Below, in pieces: positions 1 through 6,383 of a stretch of 21,973 bases of DNA. The notes under the pieces were generated by a model that made no database searches, was not told the origin of the DNA, and was given only the letters and a program-made list of their open reading frames with translations. The stretch is from assembly GCA_900769345.1 (NCBI GenBank), contig CAAGGJ010000012.1, positions 1-21,973 of the forward strand. The letters are read 5' to 3'. A program made the translations under genes and the position numbers. The stretch comes from Bacteroidales bacterium (GTDB taxonomy: Bacteria > Bacteroidota > Bacteroidia > Bacteroidales > Muribaculaceae). Each line of letters opens with the position of its first letter. Positions within the stretch are counted from its first letter, which is position 1.

Positions 1-131
1 CAGATGAGAGCTTGGAGTCAAATTGCTCCATTATTGAAAATATTCCTCCAAAAGGAGTGAGTTACTCAGATTTAATTGCTACCTTTGCCATGCCTGTCGG
101 GTTTGATACATATTTTGATTTGCAACACTAA
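1..131 (+). CDS. 3' end of an unrecognised gene (partial)
   Basis: An open frame enters from the left edge (first full codon at 3) and ends at a TAA at 129-131, giving about 42 residues that end in GFDTYFDLQH. I do not recognise the family. The stop is followed 30 bp later by a strong hairpin, as expected for the end of a real transcription unit. Codon use is A+T-richer than in the ABC genes that follow. Calling it a real gene end rather than a chance frame is inference from the hairpin and the uninterrupted frame. Confidence 0.55.
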   Translation, partial: DESLESNCSIIENIPPKGVSYSDLIATFAMPVGFDTYFDLQH

Positions 132-160
132 AATAGGTGAAAAATCCGACATGACAAAAT

Positions 161-185
161 CCTGAGCAACTTTTTGTTGCTCAGG
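161..185 (+). terminator. hairpin after the first gene
   Basis: CCTGAGCAAC (161-170) pairs perfectly with GTTGCTCAGG (176-185) around a TTTTT loop. The 10-bp stem lies 30 bp after the upstream stop codon. No T-run follows on the plus strand; on the minus strand it is followed by ATTTTG. It is best read as a terminator or 3'-end-protecting hairpin. Confidence 0.6.
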
Positions 186-238
186 TACTTAAAAAGTTAT
201 ATTTGTAATAGTGTTGCGGAATTAAGGATGTATTACAG

Positions 239-308
239 CATATTGCCAACATTATCGGCAATATGGCAAAAGCTTCGAGCGAAAGGCCTGAAATATACCG
301 GCTCGAAG
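239..308 (+). repeat. two consecutive inverted repeats upstream of the ABC operon
   Basis: CATATTGCC (239-247) is a perfect inverted match to GGCAATATG (257-265) with a 9-nt loop. Directly after it, CTTCGAGC (273-280) matches GCTCGAAG (301-308) with a 20-nt loop. Both lie upstream of the predicted -7 box at 331, so they would be operators, or structure in a separate short transcript, rather than leader of the ABC mRNA. Function is unknown. Confidence 0.45.
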
Positions 309-330
309 TCGGTTATTTCAATTAATTTAG

Positions 331-339
331 TAATTTTGC
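331..339 (+). promoter_or_regulatory. predicted promoter -7 box for the ABC operon
   Basis: TAATTTTGC matches the Bacteroidetes -7 consensus TAnnTTTGC exactly. No clear TTG-type -33 element is present at the usual spacing. It would give a leader of roughly 60 nt before the ATG at 405. Confidence 0.5.
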
Positions 340-404
340 ATCGCATGTATGCCCTCGCTGTGGCATTGCATTATTATCAACAAAAATTTTCCCGAATATT
401 CACC

Positions 405-1049
405 ATGCAACGAATCGAACTTCACAACATATTGCCCAAAGTGTTTGCCGATGCGCAGATTCCGGCAAGCGACGTATGGCTCACCGAGTTTGCCTTCGAA
501 AAAGGCGAGCACTATATGATTAAAGCCGAGAGCGGCACAGGCAAATCGTCGCTCTGCAGCTACATCTACGGCTATCGCACCGACTACACGGGCCGAATAG
601 CGTTCGACGGCGCCGACATCGCTCCACTCAATGCCGAGCGCTGGAGCGCTATACGCCGCAATGAGATAGCTTATCTGCCGCAAGAGATGCGCCTCTTTCC
701 CGAATTGACGGCTTTTGAAAATGTGCAGCTCAAAAATCAACTCACCAATCATTGCTCGGAGCGAGAAATACTCGATATGTTTGCTACCCTTGGCATTAGT
801 GACAAGGTGGATACCTTGGTGCAACGCCTTTCAATAGGTCAGCAGCAGCGCGTGGCGATTATTCGCGCTCTATGCCAGCCCTGCGACTTCATAGTGCTCG
901 ATGAGCCTGTGAGTCACCTCGACCTTGCAAACAATCAGATAGTGGCACGCCTTATCGAGAGCCATGCCGAGCAAACGGGCGCCGGCATCATTGCCACATC
1001 GGTGGGAAACAATCTGTGTCTTAACCATTTCAAAGAACTCAAGCTATGA
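405..1049 (+). CDS. ABC transporter ATP-binding protein with divergent motifs
   Basis: A 214-residue nucleotide-binding subunit that would power the permease encoded next to it. Visible motifs in order: Walker A at about residues 41-48 (AESGTGKS), Q-loop (YLPQ), signature LSIGQQQR, Walker B (FIVLDEP) and D-loop (SHLD). Three positions differ from the usual: the first Walker A glycine is alanine, the signature reads LSIGQ rather than LSGGQ, and the switch histidine near the end is replaced (ATSV where ATHD-like is expected). The frame is open back to 174, but the upstream part is low-complexity and holds the predicted promoter, so I start at ATG 405. The stop overlaps the permease start in an ATGA, so the two genes are translationally coupled. 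The LolD/MacB-type class is clear; the cargo is unknown. Confidence 0.9.
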   Translation: MQRIELHNILPKVFADAQIPASDVWLTEFAFEKGEHYMIKAESGTGKSSLCSYIYGYRTDYTGRIAFDGADIAPLNAERWSAIRRNEIAYLPQEMRLFPELTAFENVQLKNQLTNHCSEREILDMFATLGISDKVDTLVQRLSIGQQQRVAIIRALCQPCDFIVLDEPVSHLDLANNQIVARLIESHAEQTGAGIIATSVGNNLCLNHFKELKL

Positions 1050-2248
1050 AAAAATCGCTGTTATCGAAATTGCTTCGCAAAAACGTCAGTTCTATGCAAC
1101 TCGGCGGTTTTGCCATAGCAAATCTTATAGGACTCACCATCGTGGGCATCGCTTTGCAATTTTATTTCGATCTTCGTCCCATTTTCAACGATGAGGAGAG
1201 TTTCGTGAAGAGCGACTACCTGGTGGTTACTCGCAAAGTTACCGGTATGGACGCCCTGATGGGCGGTTCGGAGATTTCGGAGGCTGAAGTGGCTGACATC
1301 GAGTCGCAACCGTGGGTGCGCCGCGTGGGCCGATTCACGGCTTCCGACTATGAGGTGCGCGCCGCTGTGGCTCTGGGTTCTTCGGGTGCTGCTATGACCA
1401 CACAACTCTTTTTCGAGTCGATTCCTACGGATTTTATCGACGTAAATTCTGCCGAATGGCGCTTCGATGAGCGCAATCCGGTGATTCCGGTCATAGTGTC
1501 GAAGGATTATCTCTCGCTCTATAATTTCGGCTTCGCAGCCGCGCAGGGAATGCCTAAAATCAGCGAAGGCATGGCGGGAATGATTCCCTTGCAATTCACC
1601 ATCAGTGGCAATGGCTTGTCGCAGAGTTTCAGCGGTCGAATTGTGGGTTTCTCGGCTCGCGTCAACACCATCCTGGTGCCCGACGAATTTATGCAATGGA
1701 GCAACAGCCGATTCGGCAGCCAATCCTCATCTTCGGGCACAAGTCGCCTGATAGTGGAGGTTAACGCTCCGGGCGACATAAAAATAGAGCAATATATTGC
1801 CGACCACAACCTCGAAGTGGCAGGCGACAAGGCTAACAGCAACAAGGCGGGCCACCTTTTCACCGTAGCCTTGTCGGTGGTTGCTGCCGTGGGAGTGCTC
1901 ATCAGCCTGCTGTCGTTCTTTGTGCTGATTCTCAGCATTATGCTCCTCCTGCAGAAAAATACCAAGAAACTGCAAGACTTGCTTCAACTGGGCTTTACGC
2001 CCATGCAGGTGTCGCGCTACTACATTCGTTTGGTGCTGCGCGTCAACGAATCGGTGATGGTGCTCGCATTGGTGATGATTTTCGTGGCTCGTATCATGTA
2101 TCTACCTATGCTCGAACCGCTTGGCATCGCTGCTGCATCCGGCAAAGTCACCATAGTGGTGGTAATAGGCATTGTGGCACTTATTTCGATAGGAAATTCT
2201 ATTGCCATAGTTCGCCACATTAACAAGCTTTGGCGTTTGCACGAATGA
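1046..2248 (+). CDS. FtsX/MacB-type ABC transporter permease
   Basis: A 400-residue integral membrane subunit. The layout is that of the MacB/LolC/FtsX class: one transmembrane helix near residues 20-42, a large extracytoplasmic domain of about 220 residues, then three helices near 272-305, 325-350 and 366-390, ending in a short basic cytoplasmic tail. It overlaps the ATPase gene by 4 bp and must be its partner. Such pairs move lipoproteins, peptides or envelope substrates across or out of the inner membrane rather than importing nutrients; the substrate cannot be told from sequence. Only a weak 6-bp hairpin (TGCTAA 2251-2256 with TTAGCA 2263-2268) follows the stop, so some read-through into the next gene is possible. 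Confidence 0.88.
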   Translation: MKKSLLSKLLRKNVSSMQLGGFAIANLIGLTIVGIALQFYFDLRPIFNDEESFVKSDYLVVTRKVTGMDALMGGSEISEAEVADIESQPWVRRVGRFTASDYEVRAAVALGSSGAAMTTQLFFESIPTDFIDVNSAEWRFDERNPVIPVIVSKDYLSLYNFGFAAAQGMPKISEGMAGMIPLQFTISGNGLSQSFSGRIVGFSARVNTILVPDEFMQWSNSRFGSQSSSSGTSRLIVEVNAPGDIKIEQYIADHNLEVAGDKANSNKAGHLFTVALSVVAAVGVLISLLSFFVLILSIMLLLQKNTKKLQDLLQLGFTPMQVSRYYIRLVLRVNESVMVLALVMIFVARIMYLPMLEPLGIAAASGKVTIVVVIGIVALISIGNSIAIVRHINKLWRLHE

Positions 2249-2271
2249 TTTGCTAAAAAAGGTTAGCACCG

Positions 2272-2302
2272 TTGAAAAATACAGATTATTTAGTATATTT
2301 GC
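2272..2302 (+). promoter_or_regulatory. Bacteroidetes-type promoter of the RsiV-like lipoprotein gene
   Basis: TTG at 2272-2274 is followed after 19 nt by TATATTTGC at 2294-2302, a near-ideal -33/-7 pair for the Bacteroidetes primary sigma factor. The ATG at 2338 lies about 35 nt downstream. This also argues against starting the protein at the in-frame ATG at 2272, which sits inside the -33 element. Confidence 0.75.
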
Positions 2303-2337
2303 ATAGATATATATTAACCATACTAATTATTTGCAAA

Positions 2338-3216
2338 ATGAAACTTAGAAACTTTTCTTTGATGTTACTCACAATGCTCACCTTGGGCATTACCTTCGTT
2401 AGTTGCACCGGGCGCAACGCCAAGAACGCTATCGAAGCCAGCGATGCCGCCACAGGCTGCGACATCAGCAATTTTGAAATCTATGAAGAATTCAAAACCG
2501 CCTCTGCCGCATATCTATGCAAGGGCGATACCACTTTCGGCGAGTCGGTTAAAGTCTATACCACTGCTTCGATTTCGGTGCAATGGCCGCGACGTTTCGG
2601 CAATTCTGACGTGAAATCGCTCCAGGACACCATCTTGGCACACTCGTTTGTAACTCCTAAGGCTTCAATCGACAGTTGCATCGTCGACTTCATTTCACGC
2701 CCTATCGGTTACGGCGAATATGCCCTCGAAAAGGTGGATTTCGAACCGGTGTTCGACGAAAACACTCGAGTGCTCAGCACCAACACTTCGGTGAAATCGG
2801 TGGGGTTCTGCGAAAAATATGTGGTATTCAAGGTGGAACACGACGAATATCGTGGCGGGGCTCACCCAAGCTACTTCGCAAGTTTTATCAACTACGACCT
2901 CAAGAACAAGCGCGTGGCAAACTTCAACTCGCTCTTCAAGGACAATTGCGATGCCGAATTGCTTGAAATATTGAAGCAATCGTTGCTTTCCAACTACTTC
3001 TGCTCCAATCTTGACGAAGTGGCTGAAAAATCGGGTATTTTCATCAACGACCTTTTCGTAAGTCACGAAATTTATCTCACAGGCGACGAAGTGGTGTTCT
3101 TCTACAACCCCTACGAGATAGGTCCGTGGGCTATCGGCACCATAGAAATCCCCGTGCCTGTGGCATCGCTTGCCGATTGCCTCAGCGACTACGGCAAACA
3201 GCTCTACGACATCTGA
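2338..3216 (+). CDS. RsiV-like (DUF3298) lipoprotein
   Basis: A 292-residue predicted lipoprotein. The N-terminus has a basic start, a hydrophobic stretch and a lipobox ending at Cys23 (TFVSC). The rest resembles the RsiV/PdaC-type DUF4163-DUF3298 fold: a central segment containing EYRGGAHPSY and a C-terminal PYEIGPWAIG...EIPVP segment are hallmarks of DUF3298. In Bacillus RsiV this domain binds lysozyme; in Bacteroidales lipoproteins the ligand is generally unknown, so a role in sensing or binding envelope material is inference only. I chose ATG 2338 because it is preceded by a clean promoter and begins a proper signal peptide; the longer frame from 2272 would add residues that overlap the promoter. 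The gene appears to be transcribed separately from the ABC operon. Confidence 0.82.
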   Translation: MKLRNFSLMLLTMLTLGITFVSCTGRNAKNAIEASDAATGCDISNFEIYEEFKTASAAYLCKGDTTFGESVKVYTTASISVQWPRRFGNSDVKSLQDTILAHSFVTPKASIDSCIVDFISRPIGYGEYALEKVDFEPVFDENTRVLSTNTSVKSVGFCEKYVVFKVEHDEYRGGAHPSYFASFINYDLKNKRVANFNSLFKDNCDAELLEILKQSLLSNYFCSNLDEVAEKSGIFINDLFVSHEIYLTGDEVVFFYNPYEIGPWAIGTIEIPVPVASLADCLSDYGKQLYDI

Positions 3217-3271
3217 CAACACCCCTGCTCATCTCCTCTCACCATAATAATTTACCTTTTTCTATAACCAC

Positions 3272-3309
3272 AATTGCCGATGACCTCATCACTTAGCCAC
3301 TCGGCAATT
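3272..3309. repeat. inverted repeat between the RsiV-like and DUF5009 genes
   Basis: AATTGCCGA (3272-3280) is a perfect inverted match to TCGGCAATT (3301-3309) with a 20-nt spacer. It ends 18 bp before the ATG at 3327. No T-run follows. It could be a terminator-like hairpin for the upstream gene, an operator, or a leader structure for the downstream gene. Confidence 0.45.
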
Positions 3310-3326
3310 CACAGCACATCATCGCT

Positions 3327-4562
3327 ATGGCAACCTCCGCAAACGAATCGATTTTCGCCCGACGCAATACTGCTATCGATATGCTTCGAGCCATCACCAT
3401 GTTCACCATGATTTTCGTCAACGATTTTTGGAAAATTCACGACGTGCCGCACTGGCTCGAACATGCTGCATGGGCTGAAGATTTTATGGGACTTGCCGAT
3501 GTGGTGTTTCCTTGTTTCCTCTTCACCGTTGGAATGTCCATCCCCTATGCCATAGAGCGCCGATATGCCAAAGGTCTCTCTGCTGAGAGCACCGTGGGGC
3601 ACATCCTTTTGCGCACCCTATCGCTCATAGTGATGGGCTGCTTCTTGGGTAACTCTGAGGCACGCGTGGGTGCCGATGCACCATATAGCATTGGCGTCTA
3701 CTGGATACTGATGGTGGTGGGAATCATAGGCGTGTGGAACCTCTATCCCCGACCCGCCAATGCCTTGCAGCGACGCCTCATCATTGCCGCCCGTTGCCTC
3801 GGTGGAGCCATTCTGCTCTACCTCATCTTCACTTTCCGCAATACTCAAGGCGGAGTTTTCAGCCCTCACTCAAGCATACTCGGACTTATAGGATGGTCGT
3901 ATCTCGTGTGCGCCATGACATATTTCTTCTGCCGAAACAGCATTAAGCGCATAGCCATAGCCTGGGGCGTGTTTATGCTCATCAGCATACTGAACACCCC
4001 GCTACGCGAGTGCTACGGTGGCCGGCCGCTACTCTCGCTCGGCGAAGGTCACTTCTATTACGGCATGCTCAGCCTGCTGCACATAGGCAACGGCTCACTT
4101 GTGGCGCTATCGATGAGCGGAATGTTGCTGTCACTCATCAGCGCACGCCTTATGGAACGCACCATTAAGTGGAAATTAAGCCGCGCCGCCATCACATCGG
4201 CAGTATTTGTGGTGCTCGGCATCATATCTCATCGCTTCTGGATAGTAGGCAAAATCGAAGCCACTCCGGTGTGGGTATTCTACATCATTGCCATCTCGGT
4301 GATGCTCTACACCATGCTGCACTGCCTTGCCGAAGCCCACATCACCGCTTGGTTCGCACCACTGCGCCCCGCCGGAACAGCCACACTCACCTGCTACCTA
4401 ATGCCCTACCTGTTCTACGCTGCAAGCAGCATCACCGGCATAGTGCTCCCCGACATCCTCACCCACGGCATCATAGGTATAGCCAATTGCCTCTGCTTCT
4501 CACTCATAGTAATCACCCTAACCGGCATACTCCAACGCCTCCACATCAAGCTAAAGGTATAA
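3327..4562 (+). CDS. DUF5009 multi-pass membrane protein (acyltransferase-like)
   Basis: A 411-residue protein with roughly ten hydrophobic segments. The N-terminal part (about residues 14-75) has RNTAIDMLRAITMFTMIFVN, a histidine-rich loop after it (HDVPHWLEHAAW), then ADVVFPCFLFTVGMSI. This is the pattern of DUF5009 and the related HGSNAT/NagX heparan-alpha-glucosaminide N-acetyltransferase-like family, which passes acetyl groups across a membrane to amino sugars. The conserved histidine loop would be the likely active site. The assignment to the family is from recognised motifs; the acceptor sugar is unknown. The gene follows the lipoprotein gene by 110 bp, with an inverted repeat but no convincing -7 box between, and converges with the AAA_14 gene on the other strand only 43 bp after its stop. 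Confidence 0.85.
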   Translation: MATSANESIFARRNTAIDMLRAITMFTMIFVNDFWKIHDVPHWLEHAAWAEDFMGLADVVFPCFLFTVGMSIPYAIERRYAKGLSAESTVGHILLRTLSLIVMGCFLGNSEARVGADAPYSIGVYWILMVVGIIGVWNLYPRPANALQRRLIIAARCLGGAILLYLIFTFRNTQGGVFSPHSSILGLIGWSYLVCAMTYFFCRNSIKRIAIAWGVFMLISILNTPLRECYGGRPLLSLGEGHFYYGMLSLLHIGNGSLVALSMSGMLLSLISARLMERTIKWKLSRAAITSAVFVVLGIISHRFWIVGKIEATPVWVFYIIAISVMLYTMLHCLAEAHITAWFAPLRPAGTATLTCYLMPYLFYAASSITGIVLPDILTHGIIGIANCLCFSLIVITLTGILQRLHIKLKV

Positions 4563-4605
4563 GACATTGCCAATCATAAGTCGAAGTAGCCACAATTATT
4601 GTGTC

Positions 4606-5970
4606 TCAAAGTCCTGTAAGGTCAAACTTATACACTTTCTCTTCTATTTGTGAATGCTCTAAGAAGGCAATCATGTATATCGGATAGTAGATTATTCTTC
4701 CCTTTGTTCTGACATTCTCTTGACAGAACACATAAGCCATTGGCACGGCATATTCTTCATTCTCCATCACATTGCAAAGCGCATTGTGCCGTTCATAATC
4801 TTTGCCCGACTTAACCTCTATCGGCAGTATGTTAGAGGCATACTCTACCACGAAGTCCAGTTCCCCTTGCTTCTTGCTGTTGAAATAGTATAGCGAATGT
4901 TGTTGCGCTTCGGAGAAACCATGTGCATAAAGTTCCTGGGCAACAAGATTCTCAAAAACCGAACCAAAATTAATGTTTGAATCAGGGCTGAGCAATTTGG
5001 GCTGAATGTTCCCGCCATACATAGCAGCAAGCAAACCCACATCGTTGAGAAAGAGTTTGAACAAGTTTCGCTGCTTGTTCAAAAGCAGAGGTAATCGAGG
5101 TTCCTCAACATTGTATGTAGGGATAGCCACACCGGCATCCTTGAGCCACAAGAAACTATCCTCGTATTTACTGAATCGAGCTTTTTCATTCAGCTCTTTG
5201 AGAATAAATCGCTTGTTTTTCGCATTTAACTCAGAGGGTATTAAATCGTAGATATCTTCTATCTGCAACTTATGGTTATGGTCGTATTTGGTGATGTCTC
5301 TCTTATATGTGCGAATGATTCCACGCTGTTCTTCATACACTCTGCTAAGATTGTTAGTGTCGAGGTACTTTTGAACGGATGCCGGCATTCCGCCCACAAT
5401 AAGATATAGTCTGACTGCCTCCAACATTCTTTTGTGAATAAATTCATCTACAGGCTTCTTCTGTTCAAAACATGTTCGCAAATTCCGTATTACTTCTTTG
5501 CCAATACCAATAGCCTCAAAAAATTCCTGAAGGTCAAGAGGATACATCTCTATCTCATCCATATACCCCACAGGAACACTACGCAGATCATCAAGCTCAA
5601 CACCAAGCAACGAACCGCTCATAACATACTTGTGGCTTCCCTCGTCCACAAGAAACTTGATGGCTGTTACTATCTCCTTGCATTCCTGCACTTCATCGAA
5701 GAAAATCAATGTTTTCCCGGGTACCAATGATTTTTTAGTGAAGGCCGACAGTCGCAACAACAAATCTTTTGCGCCCTTATGCTCACTGAATAATTCAATT
5801 GCATCGGGTCGTTCTATAAAATTGATTTCTACAAAATTGTCAAAACACTCCTTACAGACATTTCGGATTGAAAAAGTCTTGCCTACTTGTCGGGCTCCTG
5901 TTACCAACAGAGAGCGTCTGTCGTTGAGTATAAAGTTGCGTATTCGCTCGTCAGCTTTGCGTTTTATCAT
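4606..5970 (-). CDS. AAA_14/DUF4143 family ATPase
   Basis: A 454-residue P-loop ATPase of the AAA_14 plus DUF4143 type. Walker A is GARQVGKT at residues 25-32, Walker B LIFFDE at 88-93, and a sensor-like MSGSLLGVEL follows. The middle part is the winged-helix-like DUF4143 region, and the C-terminus carries a PD-(D/E)xK-nuclease-like pattern: ELDFVVE, then a hydrophobic strand and IEVKSGK. The family is abundant and multi-copy in Bacteroidales genomes, yet its biological role is poorly defined; DNA binding or cleavage is suggested by fold only. The length is full and no motif is missing. The gene stands alone on its strand, looks A+T-richer than its neighbours, and has its own promoter plus a phased repeat array directly upstream, which suggests dedicated control or a horizontally acquired cassette. 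Confidence 0.88.
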   Translation of the reverse strand: MIKRKADERIRNFILNDRRSLLVTGARQVGKTFSIRNVCKECFDNFVEINFIERPDAIELFSEHKGAKDLLLRLSAFTKKSLVPGKTLIFFDEVQECKEIVTAIKFLVDEGSHKYVMSGSLLGVELDDLRSVPVGYMDEIEMYPLDLQEFFEAIGIGKEVIRNLRTCFEQKKPVDEFIHKRMLEAVRLYLIVGGMPASVQKYLDTNNLSRVYEEQRGIIRTYKRDITKYDHNHKLQIEDIYDLIPSELNAKNKRFILKELNEKARFSKYEDSFLWLKDAGVAIPTYNVEEPRLPLLLNKQRNLFKLFLNDVGLLAAMYGGNIQPKLLSPDSNINFGSVFENLVAQELYAHGFSEAQQHSLYYFNSKKQGELDFVVEYASNILPIEVKSGKDYERHNALCNVMENEEYAVPMAYVFCQENVRTKGRIIYYPIYMIAFLEHSQIEEKVYKFDLTGL

Positions 5971-5991
5971 ATCTATTCATCTTTGTGTTTT

Positions 5992-6021
5992 GCAAAAATA
6001 CATTATTTTACTTAAAATCAA
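5992..6021 (-). promoter_or_regulatory. predicted promoter of the AAA_14 ATPase gene
   Basis: On the minus strand TATTTTTGC (6000-5992) matches TAnnTTTGC exactly, with a TTG at 6021-6019 after an 18-nt spacer; another TTG (6025-6023) would give 22 nt. The ATG at 5970 is only about 22 nt past the -7 box, so the leader is very short. The 33-bp repeat array starts immediately upstream of this promoter. Confidence 0.6.
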
Positions 6022-6153
6022 GCAACAAAAGCACAAAAATTACACTTTTCCAAGGCATTTTAGGCATATTTTTTACACTTTTCCAAGATTATTTAGGCAG
6101 AAAAATTACACTTTTCCAAGGTATTTTGGTCACTTTTTTTACACTTTTCCAAG
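6022..6153 (-). repeat. four-unit 33-bp tandem array upstream of the AAA_14 gene
   Basis: The 15-bp core CTTGGAAAAGTGTAA (minus strand) occurs four times without a mismatch, at 6153-6139, 6120-6106, 6087-6073 and 6054-6040. Core starts are exactly 33 bp apart. The 18-bp linkers have diverged but keep a shared plan: an A-run or T-run, then TG and often CCTAAA. The A-run and T-run linkers alternate, which hints at a 66-bp higher-order unit. The core is asymmetric, not palindromic. The array ends at the edge of the predicted -33 element. Identical cores within diverged linkers point to selection on the core, most simply as protein-binding sites. Function is inferred. Confidence 0.9.
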
Positions 6154-6383
6154 ATTTTGAGCAGCACTTTGTACCAGCCTCAAAAAGTAGACACAGAAAA
6201 TATTTGCACAAATGAAACTCAGCAGCAAAAAAATCTGTGAAATCTGCGAGAGATTACCCCTTCTGCGAGCGATAGCCGCAAGCCCACGGCAGCAGCGATT
6301 GTGTAAATCCGTGTGAAGCAAAGCCCCTTGTGGAGATTCGTGGTAAAACCGTCCAATCGCTGCTGCAGCACCGCGGGAATCTA
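6154..6383. other. gene-free stretch between repeat array and DUF4838 gene
   Basis: About 230 bp without a credible gene. It holds short degenerate words of the AATCTGTG/AATCCGTG type (around 6231-6251, 6306-6316 and 6334-6342) and a 13-bp inverted repeat, listed separately. No TAnnTTTGC box was found on either strand, and no clear terminator T-run follows the DUF4838 stop. Confidence 0.6.
6289..6366. repeat. 13-bp perfect inverted repeat with 52-bp spacer
   Basis: GCAGCAGCGATTG (6289-6301) matches CAATCGCTGCTGC (6354-6366) as a perfect inverted repeat. It begins 18 bp past the stop of the DUF4838 gene. It may form a long-looped 3' hairpin in that mRNA. The spacer contains no promoter box, so an invertible-promoter role is not supported. 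Confidence 0.6.

Noticed and set aside
174..404. N-terminal extension of the ABC ATPase to 174
   Set aside because: This stretch starts within the upstream hairpin, contains the inverted repeats and the predicted promoter, and the added residues do not resemble an ABC domain.
4591..4603. Palindrome CACAATTATTGTG between converging genes
   Set aside because: Short A+T-rich palindrome with no promoter nearby and no second copy; it could be chance or a weak hairpin at the end of both transcripts.
6022..6153. Possible CRISPR array
   Set aside because: The repeat core is only 15 bp and the 18-bp intervals resemble one another rather than being unique spacers. No cas gene is nearby.
5985..6215. 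Plus-strand 76-residue open frame with a repeating peptide (ITLFQGIL.. / FTLFQD..) across the 33-bp array
   Set aside because: The repeating peptide is a by-product of 33 being a multiple of three. The frame is open on more than one register, has no promoter or start context of its own, and overlaps the minus-strand promoter.
6289..6366. Invertible promoter of the Bacteroides type
   Set aside because: The 52-bp spacer has no TAnnTTTGC box on either strand, is shorter than usual invertons, and no recombinase gene is nearby.
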